The position numbers were made by a program, and so were the translations under genes. This document shows positions 34,142 through 42,398 of a stretch of 64,000 nucleotides of DNA, in pieces; within the stretch, counting starts at the first letter, position 1; each line of letters opens with the position of its first letter. The notes under the pieces are model-generated. The model had not been told where the DNA came from. It did no database searches and saw nothing but the letters and a program-made list of their open reading frames with translations. The DNA is from Nitrospiraceae bacterium UBA2600 (GTDB lineage Bacteria > Nitrospirota > Thermodesulfovibrionia > Thermodesulfovibrionales > Thermodesulfovibrionaceae), in assembly GCA_002339325.1 (NCBI GenBank), contig DDKK01000047.1:62001-126000 (forward strand), read 5' to 3'.

Positions 34142-35583
34142 CCTCTACCTCCAAATAAAGTGAGTTCTCTGACCCCTGACAAAATAAAGTCGGGATTAAG
34201 TCCTAAATAAATTGAAAGGACAAACAATATGGAGAAAATTACTAACTCCCAGGATCTAACATCTCTTACTAAGGTACTTAGTTCTTTGCCAGGTTTTCTT
34301 AAAAATATTCTGTAAAAATACCAGGAGAGATAGACAACACCAACGGCAACTCCAAAAACTCCTATGAATCCGAGCAATGTATTTTTATTAAATATTCCGC
34401 TTAAGAGAAGAAGTTCACCATTAAAGTAATTCATTCCTGGAAAGCCTCCCATTGCCATTAGATAAGCAAAGGCAAAGAAAGTCATGGCAGGAACTTTTTT
34501 CGATAGAGCACCAAATCTCTCTACATCAAAGGATTTCGTATTTCTGTAGAGTAATTCAGCCACATAGAAAAAGGCAGCTGAGAGTATGCCGTGATTAATA
34601 CTCTGAAGCAAACTTCCCTGAAAACCAAGGATATTTCCAGTAAAAACTCCTGCTGCAATGATTCCAACATGACTTAAGCTCATGTAGGCAAACATTGCCT
34701 TTAAGTCCCTTTCAAAGAGTGCTAAGAAGGCTGCATATACAAAAGAGAAAATACACAAGCCGACTAACCAATCACCGTATGCTAAAATTTGCTGATAAAA
34801 GGCTGGAGATACTCTGATTAAACCATAAAGTCCCATCTTTCCAAGCACTGCCGAAAGGAATATGGTAATTGCCATTGGTGCTTCGTAATAGGCATCTCTG
34901 AGCCAGCCATGGAAGGGAACGATTGGAATCTTCACTGCGAAAGCTAATACAAATCCCATGAAAATCAACATTTTACTTTCACTTGTTAATCTTAGATTAT
35001 AGAGACTGTCAAAACTAAAGCCTCCACCGAAGATGTAGACAGCAAGTATAGAGGCAAAGAGAAATATACTAAATCCAAAGGTGTATATAAGGAATTTCAT
35101 TGCAGCTTCTGAAGCCTTTCTACCACCCCAAAGCTTAATCAGAAGCACTGAGGGAATCAACATTGCCTCATAGAAAAAGAAGAAGAAAAGAAAGTTTGTT
35201 GAGAGGAAATAGGCATTCACCGAAGCTGAAAGAAGTAATAAGAGAGCAAGATATTTTCCAATGTTGTTCTCTATTGTTCTAAGAGATAAAAGGACACTTA
35301 TCAAAGTGATAAATGAAGTAAGCAACACAAAAGGAGCATTAAGTTCATCAAAACCAAAGGAGATACTTAAATTCCAAGATGGTATCCAGAGATGTTCCCA
35401 CAGAAGCTGAAAACCTTTATTAGCCCTGTCAAGACTCGTGTATTGGAAGAGACTTAATATTAAGGTTAAAAGAGAAGTCAAAACTGCAAAAGCCCGCTGA
35501 AAGGATTGATTTTTAACAATCACTAATACTAAAGCACCTATGAGAGGAATAAGTACTGTTAAATATGCCTGACCCATCACCAC
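34138..35583 (-). CDS. nuoM: Complex I subunit M
   Basis: This 481-residue antiporter-like subunit has the key motifs FYEAMLIPSVLLIKLWGGR (Glu on helix 5) and KIPIVPFHGWLRDAYYEAP (Lys on helix 7), plus LSHVGIIAAGVFTGN. It forms a proton channel in the membrane arm between NuoN and the outer subunits. It is 6 nt from nuoL and overlaps nuoN. Confidence 0.93.
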   Translation of the reverse strand: MVMGQAYLTVLIPLIGALVLVIVKNQSFQRAFAVLTSLLTLILSLFQYTSLDRANKGFQLLWEHLWIPSWNLSISFGFDELNAPFVLLTSFITLISVLLSLRTIENNIGKYLALLLLLSASVNAYFLSTNFLFFFFFYEAMLIPSVLLIKLWGGRKASEAAMKFLIYTFGFSIFLFASILAVYIFGGGFSFDSLYNLRLTSESKMLIFMGFVLAFAVKIPIVPFHGWLRDAYYEAPMAITIFLSAVLGKMGLYGLIRVSPAFYQQILAYGDWLVGLCIFSFVYAAFLALFERDLKAMFAYMSLSHVGIIAAGVFTGNILGFQGSLLQSINHGILSAAFFYVAELLYRNTKSFDVERFGALSKKVPAMTFFAFAYLMAMGGFPGMNYFNGELLLLSGIFNKNTLLGFIGVFGVAVGVVYLSWYFYRIFLRKPGKELSTLVRDVRSWELVIFSILFVLSIYLGLNPDFILSGVRELTLFGGRG

Positions 35584-35589
35584 TCTCCT

Positions 35590-37359
35590 CTAAAGTATAA
35601 TGTAAAGAATTAATGCTAAAGCCATGAAAATTACCATGTATACAGCATAATCCTGAATTTTTCCACTTCCAAACTGAGCTATACCATCTCCAGTTGCCTT
35701 TGCTGCGTTAGACATGAAAATAGGAATTCCATTCATTTTTGTATTTTCAAAAAGGGTTAATCTTTTACTGATAGGGATAACTACGGAATCTAAAATCCAT
35801 CTCCAAACATTGTTTATGAAATCATACTCTGCAGGAATAACTGTTTTATCAAGAGTTTTATTTGTAACAACCGCTCCTTTTCTGTAAAACCAGTCCATAT
35901 CAAGATTGATGTAAGGTTTTGGTTTTAATTTTTTAAGGAAAAGAATGAAAACTAAGGAGGTAAAGCTGAATATTCCAAGGGTATCGAGTATGTGAGCTGC
36001 TGTGTAAGGTTCATAATCCATTGGAAAAGGTAGATAGGCATAGAATGCATGAGGGAAGATTCCAATTAGAATACAGAGTGCTGAGGTAATAAGCATGGCA
36101 ATCTTCATATTAATAGGAGTCTCTCTAACAGGATAGTCGGATTTTTTATCGGAGAAAAAGGTGTAGTAACCCATTTTGCATATGATACTAATTATTGTTC
36201 CGCAGGTAGCCACATTGAGCATTATGTAGGCAAAGGCATTATGAATCTCTCCAGCAGCTGATATAATTGGAGATTTTCCAATAAATCCATTTGTTAGAGG
36301 AAATCCTGCAATGGAGAAAGCACCAACAAAGAAGCTTATTGCTGTAATCGGTGCATATCTTCCGAAATCTCCAAGTTCGGTCATCTTCTGTTTGCCAGTA
36401 GCATAAATTACTGCACCAGCAGACATGAAGAGGAGGCATTTATAAAGAATGTGATTAAAAGCATGGGATGCAGAACCATTTAGTCCAAGGGTTATGACTC
36501 CAAGACCTACTCCAGCAACCATGTATCCAACCTGACTGACAATGTGATAGGAGAGAAGTCGTCTAAGATTGTTCTCAAGCAAAGCGTAGATAACTCCGTA
36601 TACTGCCATGACTGAACCAAGATAAATTAAAACCTCTGCACCGGGAAAGCCTCTTATGAGAGCATATACTGCTGCCTTTGTTGTGAATGGGTTTAAGAAT
36701 ACACTTCCGTAAATCGTAGCAGCTGGGTAAGCATCGGGAAGCCATGCATGAAGGGGAGGGACAGCAGCACAGAGAATAAATCCAATAAGTATAAACCACC
36801 AGAAGGGCTCACCAGAGTGGGCCATGAAGGAATCAAAGGTAAAGCTCCCTGTCTGATAAATGAAAATCATTATTCCAGCAAAAAGGGAGAGTCCACCAGC
36901 AATGTGGACAAGTATGTATCTGTAGCCAGCCTCTGTAGACTCCTTTGTTCTCTCAGACCATATTAACAGGACTGCACAGAAGGAAAGCATCTCCCAGAAT
37001 AGATAGAAACTTAATATATCAGCGGCAAAACTAACACCAACCGATGCTCCTGTGTAAAGAAGTCCTGCAAACTGCTGAAGCCAGTCATCGATGTGATAGC
37101 AGTATATTATTCCAATGAGCCCAATAAAACTAAAAATATACGCAAAGAGAAGGCTAAGCTTATCAACTCTTACAAGTGGAGATATCTCTATTCCAAAAAG
37201 ACTAATTGAACCGTAAAAACCTTGTCCTGCTATCAAAGTCAAGAAAAATCCAACTGTGGCAACTAATACGCTATAGGGTCCTCTTAAATTCTTTGGAAGG
37301 ACAGGTAAGAGAGTTGCTGCAAGAATAAGAACTAAACCTGGATGAATAAAATCAATCAT
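35590..37359 (-). CDS. nuoL: Complex I subunit L-like antiporter subunit
   Basis: This 589-residue protein has an antiporter core of about 14 helices (LFWEMLSFCAVLLIWSER, CAAVPPLHAWLPDAYPAAT, YHIVSQVGYMVAG). A C-terminal extension has an amphipathic stretch and a last helix preceded by GKIQDYAVY, which resembles the long lateral helix and anchor of NuoL/MrpA. The core sequence is closer to MrpD/MnhD-type subunits than to classical NuoL. It is the only gene here with the C-terminal extension, so it most likely caps the membrane arm. Confidence 0.82.
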   Translation of the reverse strand: MIDFIHPGLVLILAATLLPVLPKNLRGPYSVLVATVGFFLTLIAGQGFYGSISLFGIEISPLVRVDKLSLLFAYIFSFIGLIGIIYCYHIDDWLQQFAGLLYTGASVGVSFAADILSFYLFWEMLSFCAVLLIWSERTKESTEAGYRYILVHIAGGLSLFAGIMIFIYQTGSFTFDSFMAHSGEPFWWFILIGFILCAAVPPLHAWLPDAYPAATIYGSVFLNPFTTKAAVYALIRGFPGAEVLIYLGSVMAVYGVIYALLENNLRRLLSYHIVSQVGYMVAGVGLGVITLGLNGSASHAFNHILYKCLLFMSAGAVIYATGKQKMTELGDFGRYAPITAISFFVGAFSIAGFPLTNGFIGKSPIISAAGEIHNAFAYIMLNVATCGTIISIICKMGYYTFFSDKKSDYPVRETPINMKIAMLITSALCILIGIFPHAFYAYLPFPMDYEPYTAAHILDTLGIFSFTSLVFILFLKKLKPKPYINLDMDWFYRKGAVVTNKTLDKTVIPAEYDFINNVWRWILDSVVIPISKRLTLFENTKMNGIPIFMSNAAKATGDGIAQFGSGKIQDYAVYMVIFMALALILYIIL

Positions 37360-37576
37360 AGTAGTCCTCCCTCTTAGTGATAAAGAGACTTAGAGACTTG
37401 GCAACGACTACGATGAACAGAGTTCCCAAAAAACCTATAATGGCTCCAAAGGCTGGTAATTCTTCAAAGTCAAAGTAGGGATGACCAAGATGCATAATTT
37501 TTAGAAAGACAATTTCAAGTATTACAACAATAAGACAAATCCAGTAAAAGGTCTTTTTGCTTATCATTCTTATCAT
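37352..37576 (-). CDS. Small membrane protein of the complex I/Mrp-like cluster
   Basis: This 74-residue protein has two hydrophobic segments (TFYWICLIVVILEIVFLKIM and AIIGFLGTLFIVVVAKSLSLF) joined by HPYFDFEELPAFG, and ends KREDYYD. The frame is open further upstream, but ATG 37576 overlaps the stop of the preceding antiporter gene (ATGA) and fits the operon. I recall similar short proteins with FEELPGFYA and EDYYD motifs beside MrpD-like genes in deltaproteobacteria. It may be an accessory subunit that docks the extra antiporter subunit. Confidence 0.75.
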   Translation of the reverse strand: MIRMISKKTFYWICLIVVILEIVFLKIMHLGHPYFDFEELPAFGAIIGFLGTLFIVVVAKSLSLFITKREDYYD

Positions 37577-39039
37577 TGAGCTACTCTCCTTACAATCTCT
37601 AATAGAAAGTCTGGATAAAGTCCCCAAACAATGGTGAAAAGAGCTGTTATCAATAGTGGAATTGCACAGAAGTAATTCTCCTTTGTTCCAACCCATCTCG
37701 TTGGATAGCTCGGTGACCTAAAGAATGCCCTATAAGAAATCGGTAAGAAATAGGCAGCATTTAAGAAGGAACTTACAACAAAGACAAGGACAAGTTCAGG
37801 TCTTCCAATTTCAAGGGCACCAAGGGCAAGGTTATACTTACTTATAAATCCAGCAAAAATAGGGATACCAATCATACTAAGAGTAGCAAGGAAAAAGGAG
37901 AACATAGTAATAGGCATGACTTTGCCAATTCCATCAAGTTCGCTAATTTTCTTTACATGGGTTGAAACATAGACAGAGCCTGCTACAAAGAACATGGTAA
38001 TCTTTGAAAAGGCATGCATACTAATATGAATTAATCCACCGATAATTCCAGCGGCAGAGAACATGGCAACTCCAATGATTATGTATGAAAGATTAGCCAC
38101 AGTGGAGAAGGCAAGTCTTGCCTTAAAGTCATCTCTTCTCATGGCAATAAGAGAGCCTGTTATTATGGTGAAAGCTGTAAGGAAAAGGACTATATCTTGC
38201 ATTCCTATCTTAATTACCGTATCTCCACCGAATACATAGAGTAAGACCCTTGAGACAGTAAATACGCCAGCTTTAACAACGGCAACGGCATGTAGTAATG
38301 CACTAACAGGAGTAGGTGCAACCATTGCTGCAGGAAGCCAGCTGTGTAAAGGCATAACTGCTGACTTATTAAACCCGTAGATGTATAGAACAAGAAGTAT
38401 CTGAAGAATTAATTTGTGGCTTTCGATAATTTGTTCGTTAAAAATTCCACCCTTTCTAAAATCAAGAGTTCCTGTGATTATGTAAGTTATAACTATGGCT
38501 GCAAAGAGGAATATCTTTGCAGTGCCTAAAAGATAGACTATATACTGTCTTCCACCTTCAATACCCTCTTTGTCTTCATGGTGAGCAACAAGAGGATAGG
38601 TGACAACAGTCAAAGCTTCATAGAATATGAACATGGTGAAAAGATTGGCTGCAAAGGCAATTCCCATGGCTGAACTAAGAGAGAGAGCAAAACAGGCAAA
38701 ATATCTTGTCTGGGCATGCTCATTGAGTCCCCTCATGTAACCAATGGAGTAAAAGGTTGTAATAATCCAGAGGAAAGAGGCACCGAAGGCGAAGAGTAAA
38801 CCTAATCCATCGACCTTAAAGGCAAGTTCAATTCCAGGTAAAATCGTTGCTATCTTGATTGCAATCTCCTCTCCCTGCAAGAAAGGAGGTATCAACATTG
38901 AGACAAAGGAAAACTTTAGAATACCTGCAATAACTGAAACAGCCTCTCTTAAGTTTGGTCTTTTATCTCCTATTAATACTATTAGTATGGCTGCTAAAAC
39001 AGATACTAATATGGAGAATATGGGAAGATAATTAGTCAT
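37573..39039 (-). CDS. Extra MrpD/NuoM-like antiporter subunit
   Basis: This 488-residue, about 14-helix protein has FIFYEALTVVTYPLVAHHED (Glu on helix 5) and KSAVMPLHSWLPAAMVAPTPVSALLHAVAVVKAG (Lys and His residues of the channel). It lies between nuoK and nuoL, in addition to L, M and N, so the complex may have four antiporter-like subunits. It is closest in style to MrpD/MnhD. An Mrp-like Na+ or H+ role in the same complex is plausible. The start overlaps nuoK by 8 nt. Confidence 0.85.
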   Translation of the reverse strand: MTNYLPIFSILVSVLAAILIVLIGDKRPNLREAVSVIAGILKFSFVSMLIPPFLQGEEIAIKIATILPGIELAFKVDGLGLLFAFGASFLWIITTFYSIGYMRGLNEHAQTRYFACFALSLSSAMGIAFAANLFTMFIFYEALTVVTYPLVAHHEDKEGIEGGRQYIVYLLGTAKIFLFAAIVITYIITGTLDFRKGGIFNEQIIESHKLILQILLVLYIYGFNKSAVMPLHSWLPAAMVAPTPVSALLHAVAVVKAGVFTVSRVLLYVFGGDTVIKIGMQDIVLFLTAFTIITGSLIAMRRDDFKARLAFSTVANLSYIIIGVAMFSAAGIIGGLIHISMHAFSKITMFFVAGSVYVSTHVKKISELDGIGKVMPITMFSFFLATLSMIGIPIFAGFISKYNLALGALEIGRPELVLVFVVSSFLNAAYFLPISYRAFFRSPSYPTRWVGTKENYFCAIPLLITALFTIVWGLYPDFLLEIVRRVAQ

Positions 39040-39349
39040 TTCTCAGCTCCTCCCTCAGTTCGCTGAATTCTTCTGAATCGAGAGTTTTCTTAAGTTGGAA
39101 ATTGGCAACAAGTAGGGAAAGACCTACTGCAACTGAGCCTGCAGCTACAGCTATGCTAAAAATTGCAATTAACTGACCTCTTATGTCGTTCATGTAATGG
39201 GCTAAGGAAACAAGGGCAAGATTTACTCCAGCAAGCATAACTTCAAGGGATATAAATACGATGATAAGATTTCTATTAATCAGTAAACTTATGAGCCCCA
39301 TTCCAAAAATTAGTCCACTTAAGGCTAAATAGTATTCAACAGGAATCAT
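39032..39349 (-). CDS. nuoK: Complex I subunit K
   Basis: This 105-residue protein has three membrane helices and the conserved pattern LIFGMGLISLLINRNLIIVFISLEVMLAGVNLA, which carries the essential glutamate in SLEVML. The second conserved acidic region includes IAVAAGSVAVGLSLL. It connects NuoJ and NuoN in the proton path. It overlaps nuoJ by 4 nt. Confidence 0.95.
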   Translation of the reverse strand: MIPVEYYLALSGLIFGMGLISLLINRNLIIVFISLEVMLAGVNLALVSLAHYMNDIRGQLIAIFSIAVAAGSVAVGLSLLVANFQLKKTLDSEEFSELREELRND

Positions 39350-39849
39350 CTGGGCCTCCTTGCAATGAGTCCTACTGCTACCATGGGAACAAGAAGGATA
39401 ACACCAAGCATTAAAAAGGCAAGGGAGTATTCGTTAAAAAGCATTTCACCGACAGACTTAACGTTACCAACTTTTTCAATGTACTCAATTGTATATTTCC
39501 CTCTGTAGCTTGGTGATGCCACTGAGAAAGTAACAATTCCTGTAGCAGTCATAGCAAGACCAATAAGAAGTCTACCTTCCCAAACTTGGGTATATCTTTT
39601 CTCCTTTGTAAGCTCCTTTGCTCCAAGGAAAAATATGGTAAAGAGAAACATGACTAAGATCGCACCAGCATAGACAATCACTTGAACCATTGCAAGAAAT
39701 TCAGCATTCAAGAAAAGATAGACAACAGCAACATGCAAGAATAGTAGCAGAAGCCACATTACAGCATGAACAGGATTTTTCCTTGTTAAAGCCATAACTG
39801 TAATTCCAATCATTGATAGGCAGAAGTAAGCAAAAATTAGGTAAATCAT
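39346..39849 (-). CDS. nuoJ: Complex I subunit J
   Basis: This 167-residue protein has five helices. The conserved FLNAEFLAMVQVIVYAGAILVMFLF contains the pi-bulge region of helix 3 that rotates during turnover. It overlaps nuoH and nuoK by 4 nt each. Confidence 0.95.
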   Translation of the reverse strand: MIYLIFAYFCLSMIGITVMALTRKNPVHAVMWLLLLFLHVAVVYLFLNAEFLAMVQVIVYAGAILVMFLFTIFFLGAKELTKEKRYTQVWEGRLLIGLAMTATGIVTFSVASPSYRGKYTIEYIEKVGNVKSVGEMLFNEYSLAFLMLGVILLVPMVAVGLIARRPR

Positions 39850-40841
39850 AGGCTCAACCTCTTTAAAAATGCTATTATTATCAAATTAACTAATCCTGCA
39901 GGGATTAGCACTTTCCAACCTATGTTAAGGAGCTGGTCAAATCTGTATCTTGGAAGAGTTGCTCTGACCCAGATGTAAAGGAATATGAAAGCGTAAACCT
40001 TTATAGCAAACCATATTATTCCTGGAACTTTATCTAAGAAAGGTAGAATATCGGTAATAAATTTCGGGATTGTCCATCCACCGAGGAAACAGAGAGCACA
40101 GAGGAATGCCATGATATACATGGCAACATATTCGGCAAGGAAGAATAGAGCATATCTGAAAGCACTGTATTCGGTTAGATAACCTGCTACAAGCTCTGTC
40201 TCAGCCTCTGGTAAGTCAAAGGGTGCACGGTTTGTCTCAGCAAAAGCAGCAATTACGAAGACAACGAAACCAATTATCTGGGGAATTGCATAGATTCCCA
40301 AGGCTGTATTATGTTGAGCAATAACTATATCTCTTAAATTAAGGGAACCTGCGGCAAGAACTACGCCTGCAAGACTTAGTCCGAGAGCTATTTCATAAGA
40401 AAGAACCTGACTTGCCGAACGGAGACCTCCGAGGAAGGAGTACTTACTATTTGATGACCATCCTGCAAGGATTATTCCGTAGACTGATACTGAAGCAGAG
40501 GCAAGGATGAATAGTAAACCTACATTTAAGTCAGCAAGAATGAAATTAGAACTAAAGGGAATGACTGTAAGATTAATCATTGTGAAAATTAAAACTATCA
40601 GTGGTGCTATCTGGAATATGAATCTCTCAGCATTAATCGGAACTATATCTTCTTTGAAGAATATTTTGATAAAGTCTGCAATTGGCTGAAGCAATCCATG
40701 AGGACCAACTTCCATAGGTCCCATTCTTGCTTGGGCTCTACCAATTAATTTTCTCTCTGCATAGGTTGTGTAGGCAACATGAGTGAGAACTATTGCAAAA
40801 ACTACTGTTGTTTTGATTAGCATTATGAGAAGTTCAATCAT
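39846..40841 (-). CDS. nuoH: Complex I subunit H
   Basis: This 331-residue subunit holds the quinone chamber. Motifs are YAERKLIGRAQARMGPMEVGPHGLLQPIADFIK and the acidic loop AETNRAPFDLPEAETELVAGYLTEYS, with LPRYRFDQLLNIGWKVLIP near the end. All usual glutamates are present. This shows a true quinone-reducing complex I rather than an Mbh-type hydrogenase. Confidence 0.96.
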   Translation of the reverse strand: MIELLIMLIKTTVVFAIVLTHVAYTTYAERKLIGRAQARMGPMEVGPHGLLQPIADFIKIFFKEDIVPINAERFIFQIAPLIVLIFTMINLTVIPFSSNFILADLNVGLLFILASASVSVYGIILAGWSSNSKYSFLGGLRSASQVLSYEIALGLSLAGVVLAAGSLNLRDIVIAQHNTALGIYAIPQIIGFVVFVIAAFAETNRAPFDLPEAETELVAGYLTEYSAFRYALFFLAEYVAMYIMAFLCALCFLGGWTIPKFITDILPFLDKVPGIIWFAIKVYAFIFLYIWVRATLPRYRFDQLLNIGWKVLIPAGLVNLIIIAFLKRLSL

Positions 40842-41470
40842 TTCTTCTCCTCCCCTGACGGACTCTCAATAATCTCTCTGAAGCCTATCCATAATTCCTT
40901 GCCCTTTAGAGGATAATCTTTCCTTAGAGGATATCCATTCCAGTCTTCAGGCATAAGAATTCGCCTTAAGTCTGGATGTCCAATAAATCTTATTCCGAAC
41001 ATATCAAAGCATTCCCTTTCATGCCAGTTTGCACCAGGCCATAAATCTGTAACTGAATCTATTTCTGCATTTTCCTCTTCCACTTTTGCTCTAACTCTTA
41101 TGTGAAGCCTTCTCCAGATGCTGTATAGATTGTAGACTACTTCAAACCTTGGTTTTTCTGGTGCATAATCAACTCCGCAGAGGTCTTGAAGGTGATTGAA
41201 TCCCTGTTGTTCTTTAAGATAAGCTAAAATTTCTCTGATTTTGTCTGACGTTACAATTACAGAAACCTGTCCTCTGAACTCTTTTATCTCGATTACTTCC
41301 CCTGGAAATTGCTCTTTTAGTGTGAAGGCAATTTTAAGAGATTCCTCGGTCGCTTTCGCTCCCTCGGAATGACACAAAAAAGATGTGCTTGGTTGATGAC
41401 ATGAAGAGAAAGTGCTTGGTTGAGGGGCTAAGGGCTCTTCTTCTAAGACTCTCTCTATTTCCTGTGCCAT
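40838..41470 (-). CDS. nuoC: Complex I subunit C with a repeat-derived N-terminal insert
   Basis: The 210-residue protein contains the family core from about residue 45 (LKEQFPGEVIEIKEFRGQVSV, ... GANWHERECFDMFGI, ... WNGYPLRKDYPLKG), which packs on NuoD in the hydrophilic arm. Residues about 16-44 are not part of the fold. They consist of two 9-residue repeats (QPSTFSSCH, QPSTSFLCH) followed by SEGAKATEES, which is the translation of a dispersed DNA repeat inserted in frame. The end has the normal tail ESPSGEEKK. The start overlaps nuoA by 16 nt. Confidence 0.93.
   Translation of the reverse strand: MAQEIERVLEEEPLAPQPSTFSSCHQPSTSFLCHSEGAKATEESLKIAFTLKEQFPGEVIEIKEFRGQVSVIVTSDKIREILAYLKEQQGFNHLQDLCGVDYAPEKPRFEVVYNLYSIWRRLHIRVRAKVEEENAEIDSVTDLWPGANWHERECFDMFGIRFIGHPDLRRILMPEDWNGYPLRKDYPLKGKELWIGFREIIESPSGEEKK
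41340..41422 (-). repeat. Dispersed repeat plus 27-bp tandem duplication inside nuoC
   Basis: On the minus strand 41340-41374 reads as a TGTCATTCCGAG...GAGGAATC element, a type of dispersed intergenic repeat seen in many bacteria. Next to it two 27-nt units (41369-41395 and 41396-41422) share ATGACA and GTGCTTGGTTG (plus strand). All of it is a multiple of three without stop codons, so nuoC stays open. Confidence 0.75.
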
Positions 41471-41838
41471 GTGAGCGCCCCCATAAAGATTTCATAAATA
41501 TATCCAATAAAAATCAAAGCTATGAATAGAATCATCATCCAGAATCCCTCAAGGGATATGGCATCAAAGGCAACTGCCCAGGGATAGAGAAATATGACTT
41601 CCACATCAAAGACCACAAAGAGAATGGCAAGAAGGAAAAAGCCAATATAGAATCTCTCCTTTGGTTCTCCACTTGGTGGATTACCAGATTCATAAGCAAT
41701 AAACTTAATAGGATTAAATTTCCTTGGAGCAACAATCTTATTAACAATCAGTCCTCCCAAGCCAAAAACCGTGGCAAATATCATAGCAATCAGAACAGGT
41801 AAGTATTTGTATGGTATATATGAACCGGGTTCCATCAT
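41455..41838 (-). CDS. nuoA: Complex I subunit A
   Basis: This 127-residue protein has three membrane helices and the conserved loop KFIAYESGNPPSGEPKERFYIGFFLLAILFVVFDVEVIFLYPWA, which contacts the quinone site. The start overlaps nuoI by 4 nt. It is out of the canonical position at the front of the operon. Confidence 0.95.
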   Translation of the reverse strand: MMEPGSYIPYKYLPVLIAMIFATVFGLGGLIVNKIVAPRKFNPIKFIAYESGNPPSGEPKERFYIGFFLLAILFVVFDVEVIFLYPWAVAFDAISLEGFWMMILFIALIFIGYIYEIFMGALTWHRK

Positions 41839-42398
41839 TGACTTTCCTCCTTTTTAGATACTGCTTTGGGCTCTCTTTTGCCAATGGGAAGTCTATCTCT
41901 TCCGATTCCGGGTAAGTGCCAGAATTTATTTAGATACTCTGTTTTTTCATACTGCCTAATGAATTCATCCCAGTTACTCAGTAGTTTCTCTTTGTTGAAG
42001 TAGTTATCCTCTCTTGTATATGAAGCATATTCAAAAAATTCAGTAAGAACTAAGGCATTTACAGGACAGACTTCTTCGCAGTATCCGCAGAAAATACATC
42101 TTAGTGCATCAATTTCATACTTCGTTAATACCCTTGCACCTGTTTCAGAGTTTATTGAGTAGTCAATGTAGATGCACTGACTTGGGCATACCTGAGCACA
42201 CTTTGTACAGGCAACACAGCGCTCCTTTCCTGTCTCAGGGTCACGGACAAAGGCATGTCTTCCTCTAAAACCATCCTCAAGAGGTCTTTTCTGCTTTGGA
42301 TATCTTATGGTTACTGGTGTTGTGAAAATCGTTTTGAATGTAATTAATAATCCCTTAATAAGGTCAATGAATAGTATTTTTTTCAGTAAATTGTTCAT
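41835..42398 (-). CDS. nuoI: Complex I subunit I (two 4Fe-4S clusters)
   Basis: This 187-residue subunit has two ferredoxin motifs, CVACTKCAQVCPSQC and CIFCGYCEEVCPVNA, for the N6a and N6b clusters. It passes electrons from the input module to NuoB. Since nuoEFG are missing, electrons must reach NuoI from ferredoxin, another dehydrogenase or the FeS protein encoded upstream. It overlaps nuoD by 4 nt. Confidence 0.95.
   Translation of the reverse strand: MNNLLKKILFIDLIKGLLITFKTIFTTPVTIRYPKQKRPLEDGFRGRHAFVRDPETGKERCVACTKCAQVCPSQCIYIDYSINSETGARVLTKYEIDALRCIFCGYCEEVCPVNALVLTEFFEYASYTREDNYFNKEKLLSNWDEFIRQYEKTEYLNKFWHLPGIGRDRLPIGKREPKAVSKKEESQ

Noticed and set aside
37577..37696. A 114-residue form of the small complex I protein
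   Set aside because: The first 40 residues lie inside the antiporter gene in another frame, have no membrane features and end at the ATGA overlap expected of this operon.
41340..41422. CRISPR array from the direct repeats near nuoC
   Set aside because: There are only two adjacent 27-nt units, no spacers and no cas genes, and both units are translated as part of nuoC.
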